A stretch of DNA of 64,000 nt from Oenanthe sinensis (Eukaryota > Streptophyta > Magnoliopsida > Apiales > Apiaceae). Below are positions 23,446-35,289 of the stretch, piece by piece. The notes beneath the pieces were generated by a model. It did not search any database and was not told the origin of the DNA. It was given only the letters and a program-made list of their open reading frames with translations. The translations under genes and the position numbers were made by a program. The stretch is from NCBI GenBank assembly GCA_028671895.1, contig JAPMAC010000221.1:1488001-1552000 (forward strand), in the 5' to 3' direction. Every line of letters starts with the position of its first letter. The stretch's first letter is position 1.

Positions 23446-24368
23446 CCTTGTATTTAATCGGGATATTGAAGGGTAGAAGGAATTAATTGTACGGTAACTA
23501 ATTACTGACAGGTTCTAAGTATTCTAAACAATGATTTCGTATTATCTGGATAGTCGCGATATGTTGAGAAGCATCACTCACGATGTAGAATAAATATAAT
23601 TAATCAGATTAATTATATTTAATGAATTAATAGAATTCATATAAATAATAAATAAAATGTTTATTATTATTTATTTCTACTACCGGCTTAATATTGAACC
23701 TAAAGAGTCACACCATAAAAGAGATTAAATTATAGATGAATGAATAATTAATAATAGCTAGTCATTATTTATTTATGAAATAAATAATTACTTAACAAAT
23801 TTTAGGAATTAATTAAATGAGATTTAATTGATTATAAATTATTTAAGATAAGATCTTAATATTATTAATTAAATATTTAATTAAAATAATTAAATATGAA
23901 GAGAGAATAATTTTCTAAAAGAGTTTAGAAAAAGGAATTAATGATTAAAATAGTTTTAATCATTAACTAATTAATTAATAAGATTAATTAATTAAAAAGG
24001 GAATTAATAATAAGATATTTATAAAAAATATCTTAACTGAGATATTTGCCTATAAATATAGGATTATAAACCCTAATACTCGAACCCTAATATTTGTGAG
24101 AAATATTTTAAAAGGGAGGCAACCCTAATTTCCTCTTTAGCCTCCTCCTTCATCTTTTTGTTTGATTCTTGGTGGATATATTTAGAGCACTCCACACTTG
24201 AGGGGTGATTGCAAGGATTGAAGAACAAGATCTTCTCTAGCTGTTGCCGGAAAACAATCGAGGTATTCTTCAATTTATAAAATAGTTTTGCATCTATATG
24301 TATGTATACATAGGAATATATGCAAATAAATGTTATTCAATGCTTCCGCTAGTGCAAAAATTCCTTCA
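23446..24368 (+). repeat. E2 left LTR, part 2
   Basis: It resumes E2's LTR after the E3 TSD and matches about 44455-45374 with roughly 20 differences by eye. It ends ATTCCTTCA before the PBS. Together with part 1 the LTR is about 1709 bp, against 1697 bp on the right. Confidence 0.9.
24051..24058 (+). promoter_or_regulatory. E2 LTR TATA box candidate
   Basis: TATAAATA lies in the context TTTGCCTATAAATATAGG. It is conserved in the right LTR at 45054-45061. Confidence 0.6.
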
Positions 24369-24369
24369 A

Positions 24370-24381
24370 TGGTATCAGAGC
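24370..24381 (+). other. E2 primer binding site
   Basis: TGGTATCAGAGC lies one base after the LTR end and is complementary to the 3' region of initiator tRNA-Met as in many plant Copia elements. Confidence 0.9.
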
Positions 24382-26085
24382 TTAGGTTGTATGCATATAG
24401 ATTCGTGGTCAAGTTTCAGAATTTTATGAGCATGTATGTATTTATTATGATTTATACAAGCAATATCATGTTTTAATTATGATTAATATGATATTGTTCA
24501 TCAAAATTGTTTTGATAATTGTCCTAGGTTCTATAAGTGTTGTAGATCGTCCAGTTAATTTTTCATAATTTTCTGATGCGCAGAATATTTATTATGAATT
24601 TTGAAAGCAATAATAATGATTTAATTATGATTAATTCATTACTGTTCGTCAAAATTTATTTTATATTTTTCATGTATTCTACATGTGTTGTAGATCGTCC
24701 AGGTATTTTTAGAATATTTTTCTGAGTAATAGATTATTTATTATGGATTTTAAAGTTATTTTTAATTAATTCATAATTAAATAATAATATATGAAAAAAA
24801 AGAGTGTAACGCATTCTGCGCATGCGTTACAAGCTAAAAAAAGGGTTTTTGGCTTGTAACGCATACCCGAGATGCGTGACAGGGTGTCTTGCACGCGCCT
24901 AACGCGCGTGCGCGCATGAGGATGCGTCAGAAACTTCTCGGGGTGCGTGGGAGCTCAGAATGGGGTGTGTAATATACCGTTGGATTCGTTTTTCCGAGAC
25001 AATTCTAATGGTATATTACAATATTTTTTCTGAAATTGTTTCAGACTGTTTAGAGCTTCCAAAAGTGTTTTAAAACAAGTTTTGACTGTTTTAAGTTGCT
25101 TTTAAATACTCCATGTGATACATAGAGATGTATAATACTTATATGTTGTAATATATGATTTAACATGGCCTACCTTATGTTTATTCGTGATTATATATAT
25201 GTGATATATGCTTGAATTATCGTGAGATGATAGATTTAGGTGAACTTAATTAACATAAGGCGTATGTTAGACAATCTAGAATAGTGAAATTGTTTCGTGA
25301 TCTTTATTTACATATTATGAATACAATCATGAGATTTTTGTGTTTATGAAACATGTGATTGAATATGAATTTTCAACTTAAGTGAAAGGATGATTTTGTC
25401 AAACAACAGATGTTCTATCTGTAACAAGGGGTTATTAAGAGACGCCTCTTGACAATGCTCCACCCCTGGCCTGGGATGACTCCAAGTATCAATAGTTGAT
25501 TTGAAATATTTAATCCAATCTAAAAGAATCTCTTTATAATATGATTATGATTGTAACATAATATAATCCCCTAAAATATAAAAAATATCAAGTAGTAATT
25601 GGCCATAAAACACAAAGGGCTTGTGTTGGTCATAGCCTTCCAACATAATAGAAAGTATTTCTTATTTTTGAAACTCTGTCGTTTCGTGCTACAGCTGAGG
25701 GCGTTGTTTCCGAAAGAAGAGATACTTGTCTATAACATGAGATGTGTATGATGAATTGGAATCTTATGGTCGTTACGTTCTACAGCCGTGGGCTATTTGA
25801 AACTAGTTTAATTATACGAGATGTTGGGATTGACTTGACTTAGAATATTGAGTTTGTCGTGCCACAGCCGTGACTCAAGTATTCAAGAGGCTAAAGTAAG
25901 ATTAGGGAATAACATGAGATGTAACTGACAAGAATTGTCTGCCTATTGAACGTTACATGGCGTTTCGTGCTACAACCGAGGTTTTGTGATGGAATGTAGG
26001 ATCCCTATCCCACTATCATTATGAATGCTTAATTTCAATAAGGGATATAGAAATTAGATAGAATAGTGGGATAGTGCTACAACCG
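24382..26085 (+). other. E2 untranslated leader with structured and repeated motifs
   Basis: No reading frame is supported. Near 24807-24915 lies a GC-rich patch with an inverted repeat (GTAACGCA...TGCGTTAC) and an alternating GCGCGCGTGCGCGC-like stretch, in contrast with AT-rich surroundings. Between 25680 and 26080 a motif like GTGCTACAGCCGTGG recurs five times, about 80-110 bp apart. Both are candidate RNA structures for dimerisation or packaging. That role is inferred from position only. Confidence 0.5.
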
Positions 26086-26670
26086 ATAAGGTTTTGCATC
26101 GTTTTGGTATGCAAAATGCAAAAAGGGGATATGTCCCCGTGTCTCAAGGGATAAAGATCTCTAAAGATCAGTGTCCGAAATCATTATATGAGAAGGACCA
26201 CATGAGTAAGGTTCCATATGCCTTAGCAATTGGATCTATCATGTATTCAATGGTATGTACTCGTCCTGATGTCTCGTATGCTTTGAGCATGACGAGTAGA
26301 TACCAGTCTAATCCAGGTGAAGGTCACTGAACGGCAGTCAAGAATATTCTTAAGTACTTGAAAAGGACTAAAGATCAATTCTTGGTATATGGAGGAGAAG
26401 ATAAGCTGGTTGTAAAAGGTTACACTGACGCTAGTTTCCAGACAGACAAGGATGATTCGATTTCTCAGTCTGGGTTTGTGTTTTGTCTAAATGGAGATGT
26501 TGTATGCTGGAATGGTTCACAGCAGAGACAGTTGTTGATTCTACAATAGAGCCTGAGTATATTGATGCTTGCAAATCAGCCAAGGAGGCTGTTTGGGGAT
26601 GTACTTAGGAGATATCACCTAAATAATGAGATTAATAATCGAGGGGATATACATATATGTAAAGTGCATA
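26086..26670 (+). pseudogene. Misplaced Copia RT/RNase H fragment upstream of gag
   Basis: The frame encodes the end of RT and most of RNase H. Recognisable blocks are ...FGMQNAKRGYVPVSQG (26103 on), ...STDIM-like SIMYSM and TRPDVSYALSMTSRYQS, YTDASFQTDKDD, and a C-terminal GDIHICKVHT. A TGA interrupts where the family has a Trp (26328), and further stops occur near 26547 and 26600. In a normal Copia element this lies at the 3' end of pol, so here it is out of order: it stands between the leader and a 5'-truncated gag, with the junction near 26672. It overlaps in content with the true RNase H end at 43455-43663, so it came from another copy. Confidence 0.75.
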
Positions 26671-28868
26671 CAAATGATGTGGATGCTCACTCTATCCTTA
26701 TGCATCTACAAGATTTGTATGATGTGGCAGGAAGGACAGCTCGATATGAGATATCGAAGGAGCTGTTCCGTTGTAGGATGATTGAGGGATCATCTGTGAA
26801 TGTTCATGTGCTCAAGATGATCAATTTGATTGAGCGTCTTGGATAACTTTGATTTGTCATGGATGGGGAGCTGAATCAAGATCTGGTCTTGCAATAACTT
26901 CCAGATTCATTCTCGCAGTTCGTTGTGAACTTTCACATGAACAAGTTGGATGTCAGCTTGCCTGAACTCCATAACATGCTGAAAACTGCTGAGTCGAATT
27001 TTCCCACAAAGAAGAGTTCTGTTCTTCTAATTGGTGAAGGCTCTAACCCTAAGAAGAGGAAGAGGAGCCCTCCTAAGAAGAAGAAGAAGGTAGGTGAGAA
27101 AAGGCCAGTTCCTCCAAAAACTGAAGATCCCAAAAGCAAAGCTATTTGCTTTCACTATAACAAAGTGGGGCACTGGAAGAGAAACTGTAAGGCTTACCTT
27201 GCAGAATTGAAGAAGAAGAAGGGTGGTGAGACTACCGCTTCTGCTTCAGGTATGTTCATGATCGAACTAAATATGTCACTTAATCAAACTTCTACTTGGG
27301 TATTAGATACCGCCTGTGGTTCTCACATTTGCAATTCGTTGCAGGGACTAAGGAGAAGTAAGACTCTTGAAGAAGAGGAGGTGATCCTACGTATGGGCAA
27401 TGGAGCAAGAGTTGCTGCTGTAGCTGTAGGATCGTTTGATTTACTTATGCCTACGGGCAAGACTATTATTTTGGATAATTGTTATTTTGTTCCCTCAATT
27501 GTGAGGAATATTATTTCTATTCTCATGTTAGACTTGGATGATTTTTCGTTTGTTATTGAGAATAATAAATGTTCAATTTTTAGAAATAATGTTCTTTACG
27601 GTGTTGGTATTTTAAATAATGGTTTGTATGTATGTGACGTAGAACATAGTTTACTTCAAATTGAACATAGTAATAAAAGAAAAAGAGATGATGAAAATCC
27701 CACCTACTTGTGGCACTGCAGATTTGGTCATATTAGTGAAAATAGACTTAAGACATTGCATAAGGAAGGGTTACTAGAACCTTTTGATTTTGAATCATAT
27801 CCTACATACGAGTCTTGTCTGTTAGGCAAAATGACCAAATCTCCATTTAGTGGACATGGAGAAAGAGCTGCGGAGTTGCTTGGATTGGTACATACAGATG
27901 TGTGTGGGCCGATGTCCACGCAAGCTATGGGTGGATTTTCATACTTCATTACTTTTACAGATGATCGATCTAGATTTGGATATGTGTATTTGATGAAATA
28001 CAAATCCGAAGCCTTTGAAAAGTTCAAAGAATATAAGTATGGAGTAGAGAAACAAACCAAGTATAATATTAAAACCCTTCGATCAGATCGAGGAGGTGAA
28101 TACTTAAGTGGCGAGTTTCTAAATTATTTCAAAGAAAATGGTATAGTCTCTCAATGGACTCTTCTGGCCACTCCCCAGTTGAATGGAGTATCCGAAAGGA
28201 GAAATCGAACTTTATTAGACATGGTTCGATCCATGATGAGCTATACAGATCTTCCAGTATCACTTTGGGGTTATGCATTGGAAACATCAACATATATATT
28301 GAACAAGGTGCCTTCCAAATCTGTTCCTCAAACTCCGTATGAGATATGGAAAGAAAGGAAAGCGAGTCTTAAGCACGTTAAGATTTGGGGATGTCCGGCT
28401 TATGTCAAGAAAGTTGACCCCGATAAGCTAGAATCTCGATCCGTGAAATGTAGGTTTGTAGGATATCCTAAAGAGACTTTAGGGTATTACTTTTACACCG
28501 AACAAAGGGTGTTTGTCTCCCGACATGCTACCTTCCTGGAAAAACAGTTTATCCTTGAAAGGAATAGTGGGAGCAAGATTGAACTTGATGAAGTTCATGA
28601 AGAACAAACTACTACGGTTCAAGAGGAAACACCTGTTCATATTGAACAACCTTCCGTAGAACAGCCCATCCGTAGATCACAAAGGGTGTCTCGCCAACCT
28701 GAGAGGTATTATGGCCTTGTCATTGAGAATGACAATGAAATGGCGGTCATTGATGGAGATGACCCTATGACCTTCAAAGAGGCTGTGAGTAGTGTTGACT
28801 CAGAGAAATGACAGAGTGACATGAAATCCGAAATGTACTCCATGTATGCCAACCAAGTATGGACTTTG
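26671..28868 (+). pseudogene. E2 gag-protease-integrase (5'-truncated, interrupted)
   Basis: It begins inside gag (UBN2-like region, ...HSILMHLQDLY...), with a stop near 26846. The main open frame 26925-28811 (628 codons) holds a basic linker, a CCHC knuckle altered to CFHYNKVGHWKRNC (second Cys is Tyr), the protease site WVLDTACGSHIC (usual DTG is DTA), a GAG-pre-integrase zinc region and integrase. The integrase triad is intact: Asp ~325, Asp ~388 (SDRGGEY) and Glu ~424 (SERRNRT), giving DD35E spacing. A TGA at 28809 replaces the TGG kept in the duplicated copy near 35958. E5 is inserted at 28868; the frame continues into RT at 37609. Confidence 0.85.
28864..28868. repeat. E5 target site duplication, left copy (CTTTG)
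   Basis: CTTTG precedes LTR1 and recurs after LTR2 at 37609-37613. It is also found just before LTR2 (36012-36016), because E2 flanking sequence is duplicated there. Confidence 0.88.
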
Positions 28869-29861
28869 TGTTAGTATTGGTGTCCTAGAGACAATACTTT
28901 TATTGTTTTATTGAAAACAGTTAAGGATTATGTTTTATGTGATTATTTAATTAATATTTATTATGTCTTTATTTACTGCGTTATAAATTGAAAGGATAAT
29001 AAATGTCCTTGGAATATTAATACGTAATATATATCTTTAAGTATGTGACTTAAAAATGAGATTATATGAATAGTATTTTATTCCTAAAATTCTCTAGTCA
29101 AGTATTATTATTTAAGGACAGTAATAATGCAATAAGACTAGTATGTTTGTTGACGGATGACCACATCTCATTGGTCATAGGTATGGTGATACTAAAGTCA
29201 AGAACATAAGTGTATGTATCAATACATGACACTGGAAAGACCCGCCGTGAGATTCTACATGTTAATAAGTGTCATAAGAAATCTCACTGTGATAATGATG
29301 TAATGATCCCCTGACTTGAAATTATTATATTTCTATACGAGAATTAATATACTTTGATTACACTCAAAGTTACCTTTAACCGGGTAATGATAAAGGTGTA
29401 CATTGGATATGCTATGAATCGTATGAGGAATATGAATGATAGATATAGGATTTAACCCTCCAATTCTAGGAGTGATATTATTGGCCTCTTGATTGAGTGA
29501 GACTATGAAATGCATGACCATGCTTAAATATTGATTTGTTTAAATATTCTACTCATTGATCAAGGAAACCGAGATTAAACATTGAAGAGGATGACACTAT
29601 ACATGCCTCGAGTTTGATCTATAATATAAGGTTAAAGGGATTATATTACATGGAACATTATTCACGAAAGGTTTAATTGAATCATCAATTATTATTGTTA
29701 CTTGGGTAGCAATGATGTATTACTAGATGCCGCTCATTGTTTATAATTCTATTATTAGATAATAAAATTATTGTCAACGTAATAATAACCTAAAGGGTCA
29801 CACACAAAGAACGTCAAAACGGAGGTTTATTTAAATTTCGAATTTAAATATATTATTGTTT

Positions 29862-30019
29862 ATTCGAATTTAATTATTGAATTAATTAAGTGGGACTTGA
29901 TTAATTATATTAGAATTCGGATTTAATAAGTATTATTATTATTCGAATTTAATTATTGAATTAATTAAGTGGGACTTGATTAATTATATTAGAATTCAGA
30001 TTTAATAATAATAATAACC
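29862..30019. repeat. 79-bp tandem duplication in the E5 LTR
   Basis: ATTCGAATTTAATTATTGAA begins at 29862 and again at 29941, followed in both by TTAATTAAGTGGGACTTG. It is shared by LTR2 (about 37010-37160), so it predates this insertion. Confidence 0.85.
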
Positions 30020-30083
30020 CAAAGTCATAATGGGTTTTGGAAACCACATGGATTAGAGTTAGGCCCAAAATCTCTCTATCCCC

Positions 30084-30091
30084 TATATATA
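30084..30091 (+). promoter_or_regulatory. E5 LTR TATA box candidate
   Basis: TATATATA in CCCCTATATATACATAATG, with the same site at 37232-37239 in LTR2. A GA-rich tract (AGAGAGAGAG) about 95 bp downstream would lie in the transcript leader. Confidence 0.5.
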
Positions 30092-30460
30092 CATAATGAT
30101 GTATAATATTAGGGTTTAATCATCAGATTTCGTTTTTAGAGAAAAACCCTAGCTGCTCAACATCAAGAGAGGCTAGAGAAAGAGAGAGAGAGGTAAACAA
30201 TTCGGCTAGTACCGACTCCGGTGATCGTAGGACGATTGGGCGTTCGTGTGGACTTCTTTGGAGAGCAGATCTTTGCAACAAAGGGCTGCTGTGATTCATC
30301 TTTTCTGGACCTCCATTAAACAGCATACGGAAAGCTTTGTTAAGGTACAGACTTCTTCACCATAATCATCCAACATTATACATGGATCCTGCGATTGAGT
30401 TTCGATTTTTTATTATTTTTACGTTAATTCCGCTGCGTTTTAATGCCCGAAACCCTTCAA

Positions 30461-30472
30461 TGGCATCAGAGC
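30461..30472 (+). other. E5 primer binding site
   Basis: TGGCATCAGAGC lies one base after LTR1 and differs by one base from E2's TGGTATCAGAGC. It still fits an initiator tRNA-Met primer with a mismatch. Confidence 0.85.
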
Positions 30473-32293
30473 TACGTGTATAATGGGATGATTTGGTTAT
30501 GTGTTTAACAGTTTTTCGATATATGTAAACATATATATGATATGCCATGACTATATATTGATATATATATTTTATATGATTTTGAATATATGATATTCAT
30601 GTGTTGTATAATCATGGGATGATTGTGTTTATTGATGTATGTATAAGATACATGTTTTTTCTTGTTATGGAAATCGTATTCGATACGAATTTTGAAACGG
30701 TTTCGGTAGATTTTCTGAAATCTATGTCTAGTGTCCGATTTTCGCAAAAGATATGTGTTTTCTGACTGGAATCGCATCACTGAGAAATACTGACGTTGTC
30801 AGCTTCGCGTCTGTATGACGTTTGACGACGTTACAGGCCCCGAAACGGCGATTTATTATTTTCTGAAATTTATTTGATTTTCTGAAAATTTGAAATTTAT
30901 TATATATGATTATATGATATGTTTATATAATCTGAGATATATTACATGTGTTATGTGATAACATGGTGGATGGTTATGGCCTAAAGACCCATAGGATAGT
31001 GGTTTTGTTTTATGGTTTTGGTTTCTAAATACGACTTGCATGTCGTTTATTCATTGTAATTGTTAATCTCGAATGTAACTCGAGTTCTTGTAATTTCATT
31101 AGAATATATTTATTTATTATTCAATGTAATTGTTCAATGGAGACTTGGAAGCAAGGAAGCTAGGAGGCGATCCAGATGATGGAGCAATGAAGAAGATAAA
31201 GACATGTAATAGTGTAGTATTTGAAACCACCATAGATTGACCTTGATAATTCCATTAGCTTGGAAATATCACATAGGATGAGGCCATAACCAAACACGTT
31301 TAATTTATGCACAATACATATATGTATATGAATACATGTGTAGATATGTATGTGTTGGAATGATGTATGTGTTGGAATGATGTATGTTTTAGATACGACA
31401 CACATGCCATGTCTGCTTAAGAAAGATAAAATCTGTAACGATTCAAGATTTTAAAATTAACAAACGATCATGAGATTCTTGAGTTTATGAAATATGGATT
31501 TTAAAATACGGAATTAAATATGGATTTTGATATCTATAACTGGGATTTTCTGACAAAAGCGGATATGCGTATTCGTAAGGTTAATGGGTTTTAAGTGTGA
31601 CCATTAGTATCCTCCATTTACCTGGGAAATGAACAATTTAAGATGTCAATTTGAAATATTTAGTTCAAGGAAAAATTGAGGATTTCTTTATGATGTGATC
31701 ATGATCGTTATAAATTTTCTAAACCCCTTAATAAAATATTAAGTTTTACTCTGATGCTTTCCAATGAATGAACACTCATCGAATCCTAGATCGATTAGGG
31801 GAATGACTGTCAGTGGCAGGGGACTCCTATCTATCGTGGTGAGATGCGACGAATATAAACGGTTATATTCGGCCGTTGTATCATTGGGTCTAACTTAACT
31901 GAGTCGTCATAATAAGGTGAAAATAAACGGTTATATTCAACCATTATGAACTTAGAATCATAGAGTTTGGTTAAAAGTCTATTAGATAGATAAGATCAAT
32001 CGTTGTTCACCAAACTATCCAAGAATTATATATGATATAATTAACAACTGTTGTCTACCTAAATAATCATTTTTTAAGGACTTCCAGTGGTTGACTTAAG
32101 ACATGACGAAATATGGATCTTGGCTCACTAGAAAGAATTATGGGATATACTTTCCAAATTAATAGTAAGGGCTATTAATTTGATAAAAATAATGGGAGAT
32201 ATATTATGAATATATCATAATCATTTGAACATAATAAATAACTCAGACAATCTAATGTTTATTTTGTGTTGTTATCATTGTAGATACTAAGTA
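30473..32293 (+). other. E5 untranslated leader
   Basis: There is no supported gene over 1.8 kb before the gag ATG. A GC-richer patch (30790-30850) and spaced related motifs of the type AACGGTTATATTCGGCCGTT (31857, 31926) followed by weaker copies (31998, 32043) occupy the same place as the spaced motifs in E2's leader. Confidence 0.5.
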
Positions 32294-34249
32294 ATGGAAA
32301 ACAACACAAACACACTATCCGTACGATCAGTCCTTGAGAAGGATAAGATGACAGGAGGAAACAACTTCCTAGACTGGCAGAGGAATTTGAGGATTGTCCT
32401 CAGACAGGAGCACAAGCTTCATGTCATTGATATTCCTCCGGCAGGTCCCCTTCCTGAGGGCGCTACAGTTGAGGAACGAGTGGCCCACACAAAGGATAAG
32501 AATGATGCAAATGATGTTGCATGTCTTATGTTAGCAAGTATGAGTGCTGAGCTTCAAAGACAGCATGTGCATATGGATGCATATACTATCAATGAGCACT
32601 TGCAAAGCATGTTTGCAAGCCAAACTCGTCAGGAAAGGTTCAACACGAGTAAGTCACTCTTTAATTGCAAACAAGGGGCAAGTGAACCAGTTGGCCCACA
32701 TGTTCTGAAGATGATTGGTTACATTGAGTACCTTGAAACTTTGGGTTTCCCGATTATTCAGGAAATTGGTATTGACCTAATCATGAATTCTTTGAACAAT
32801 AAATTCACTCAGTTTGTAATAAGCTACAATATGAATGAATTTGACAAAACACCTACTGAATTGTTGGCTATGTTGAGGACATATGAGACCAACATGAAGA
32901 CGGCTGAACTTGCTCCCATACTGATGGTGGGCAATAAAAGTAAGGCCAAAGGGAAAGGCAAGTGGAAGGGTAAGAAGAAGACAGGATCTGATTCTACTCC
33001 CAAGCCAAAGTCAGGTCCTAAACAGGATTTAAAGCCTAAAAGTGGGGTTGCTAAGGGTGAATGTCACTACTGTAAGAAAACTGGTCACTGGAAGAGAAAC
33101 TGTTCAGTTTACTTGGAGGATCTGAAGAAGAAGAGGGTTGAGCAAGCTTCTACTTCAGGTATATATGTTATAGAAGTCAATCTGTCTATTTCTACATCTT
33201 GGGTATTGGATACTGGATGTGCTACTCACATTTGTATAAATGTGCATGAAATGCAGAGAAGTAGGACATTGGCTAAAGGAGAAGTGGACCTACGAATTGG
33301 CAATAGAGCAAGAGTTGCTGCTTTAGCTGTAGGAACCTATTATTTATCTTTGCCCTCAGGGCTAGTTTTAGAACTGGAAAATTGTTTTTACGTGCCTGCG
33401 ATTCGCAGAAACATTATTTCTGTTTCTTGTTTGGACAAGAAAGGTTTTTCGTTTACAATAAAGAACAACAGTTGCTCTTTTGCTTTGAATGATTTAACCT
33501 ATGGTGTTGCGCGTTTTTTTAATGGTTTATATGTTCTTGACTTAGATATTCCTGTCTATAATATAGAAAACAAACGACTTAAAGTTAATGACTCAAATCA
33601 AACATACCTCTGGCATTATCGTCTAGGCCATATAAATGAGAAACACATATCCAAATTACATAAGGATGGATACTTGGATAAGTTTGATTTTGAATCATAC
33701 CAAGAATGTGAATCTTGTTTTCTTGGTAAAATGACTAAAGCCCCTTTCACTGGTAAGGGTCAAAGGGCCACTGAACGTCTAGAGCTAATACATAGTGATG
33801 TATGTGGCCCAATGCGTGTGATGGCTAGAGGAGGCTACTACTATTTCATAACATTTACTGATGATTTCAGTAGATATGGATATGTATATCTTATGAAGAA
33901 TAAATTCGATTCTTTTGAAAAGCTCAAAGAATACAAGGCTGAAGTAGAGAAGCAAATTGGTGGAGGTGCAAGTATTAAAATCTTACGATCTGATCGTGGA
34001 GGAGAATACTTGAACACAGAATTTAAAGATTATTTAAAGGAGTGTGGTATTGTATCACAACTCACTCCGCCAGGTACACCTCAATTTAATGGAGTTTCAG
34101 AGAGGAGAAATCGCACCTTATTGGACATGGTGCGATCGATGATGAGTCATGCAGATCTTCCAATTAGTTTCTGGGGTTACGCTTTAGAGACAGAAGCTTT
34201 CACACTTAACCGTGTTCCTACTAAGAAAGGTTCAAAAGACTCCGTATGA
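32294..34249 (+). pseudogene. E5 gag-protease-integrase
   Basis: It starts at a true ATG (MENNTNTLSVRS) and stays open for 651 codons. Domains: Copia gag (UBN2-like, residues ~60-200), a basic Lys/Gly linker, an intact CCHC knuckle CHYCKKTGHWKRNC at ~257, protease WVLDTGC at ~305, the GAG-pre-integrase HHCC region (...LWHYRLGHIN... CESC), and an integrase core with Asp ~502, Asp ~567 (SDRGGEY) and Glu ~603 (SERRNRT), a DD35E spacing. The frame is lost near 34235 by a small indel, after which the integrase C-terminus continues in the next frame. The best preserved coding region in the window. Confidence 0.9.
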
Positions 34250-35287
34250 GATATGGGAGCAGAAACGGTCAGGCATGAGCTTTATAAAAGTTTGGGGATG
34301 TAAGGCGTTTGTGAAACGTCAAGTATATGACAAGCTTGGACCTAAATCTGAAGAGTGCAATTTTGTGGGATACCCTAATGAAACAAAGGCGTATTATTTT
34401 TATAGTCCTTCTGAGCAGAAAGTGTTTATTGCTCGAGATGCTGTTTTCATGGAAAGAGATTTTGTTTCTAAAAGAAACAGTGGGAGAACTATAAACCTCG
34501 ATGAAGATCGAGAACCACAAAATAGCATTGAACCTGAAGTGGAACAAGAGCAGGATAATGATAATGCTCATCAAACACAGGTTGTTCGTAGAACTGGTAG
34601 AATTCGCCATGAGCCAGAGAGATATAGATTTCTCTTGACTCAATGTGGTGATTTGATGCTCATAGATGAAGATGAGCCTCTCACACACCAAGATGCTATG
34701 AACAGTCCAGACTCTAAGAGATGGCTAGAAGCCTTGAAATCCTAGATGGATTCCATGTACGAAAACCAAGTATGGACTTTGGTTGATCCACCTGAAGGGA
34801 TAAAACCCATAGGGTGCAAATGGGTTTTCAAGAAGAAAACTGACATGGATGGAAATGTTCAGACCTATAAAGCAAGGCTGGTTGCAAAAGGTTTCAAACA
34901 AATTCATGGTATTGACTATGATGAAACTTTCTCACCAGTGGCTATGGTCAAGTCCATAAGGATTTTGCTTGCCATTGCAGCATTCCATGATTATGAAATC
35001 TGGCAAATGGATGTCAAAACAGCCTTTCTTAATGGAAGCCTTGAAGAGGATGTGTACATGACACAACCTGAAGGTTTTGTCAATCCAAGGAATGTTGGCA
35101 AGGTATGTAAATTACGTCGATCTATTTATGGATTGAAGCAAGCCTCTAGGAGATGGAATATCCGTTTTGATGAAATAGTCAAACAGTATGGCTTTGTTCA
35201 AAACGAAGATGAACCTTGTGTTTACAAGAAAGTTAGTGGGAGCTATGTGGCATTCATAGTATTATATGTTAATGACATACTACTAAT
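34232..35287 (+). pseudogene. E5 integrase C-terminus and RT, truncated
   Basis: After the frameshift the protein resumes (QKTPYEIWEQKRSG) and runs to a TAG at 34743-34745. RT then follows: CKWVFKKK, YKARLVAKGFKQ, DYDETFSPVA, WQMDVKTAFLNG, YGLKQASRRWN and the catalytic motif YVND in place of YVDD (about 35268-35279). The coding sequence breaks off a few codons later at the junction with duplicated E2 sequence. A changed polymerase Asp, an internal stop and loss of the RT end and RNase H all show loss of function. Confidence 0.88.
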
Positions 35288-35289
35288 GG

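Larger units (their letters stand above)
28869..30459 (+). repeat. E5 LTR1
   Basis: It starts TGTTAGTATTGGTG and ends CCGAAACCCTTCA before the PBS. It contains a roughly 79-bp tandem duplication at 29862-30019 that is also present in LTR2. TATATATA lies at 30084-30091. Confidence 0.9.

Noticed and set aside
29333..29521. Minus-strand small frame in the E5 LTR (also 36481-36675)
   Set aside because: It is antisense, short and exists only through LTR duplication.
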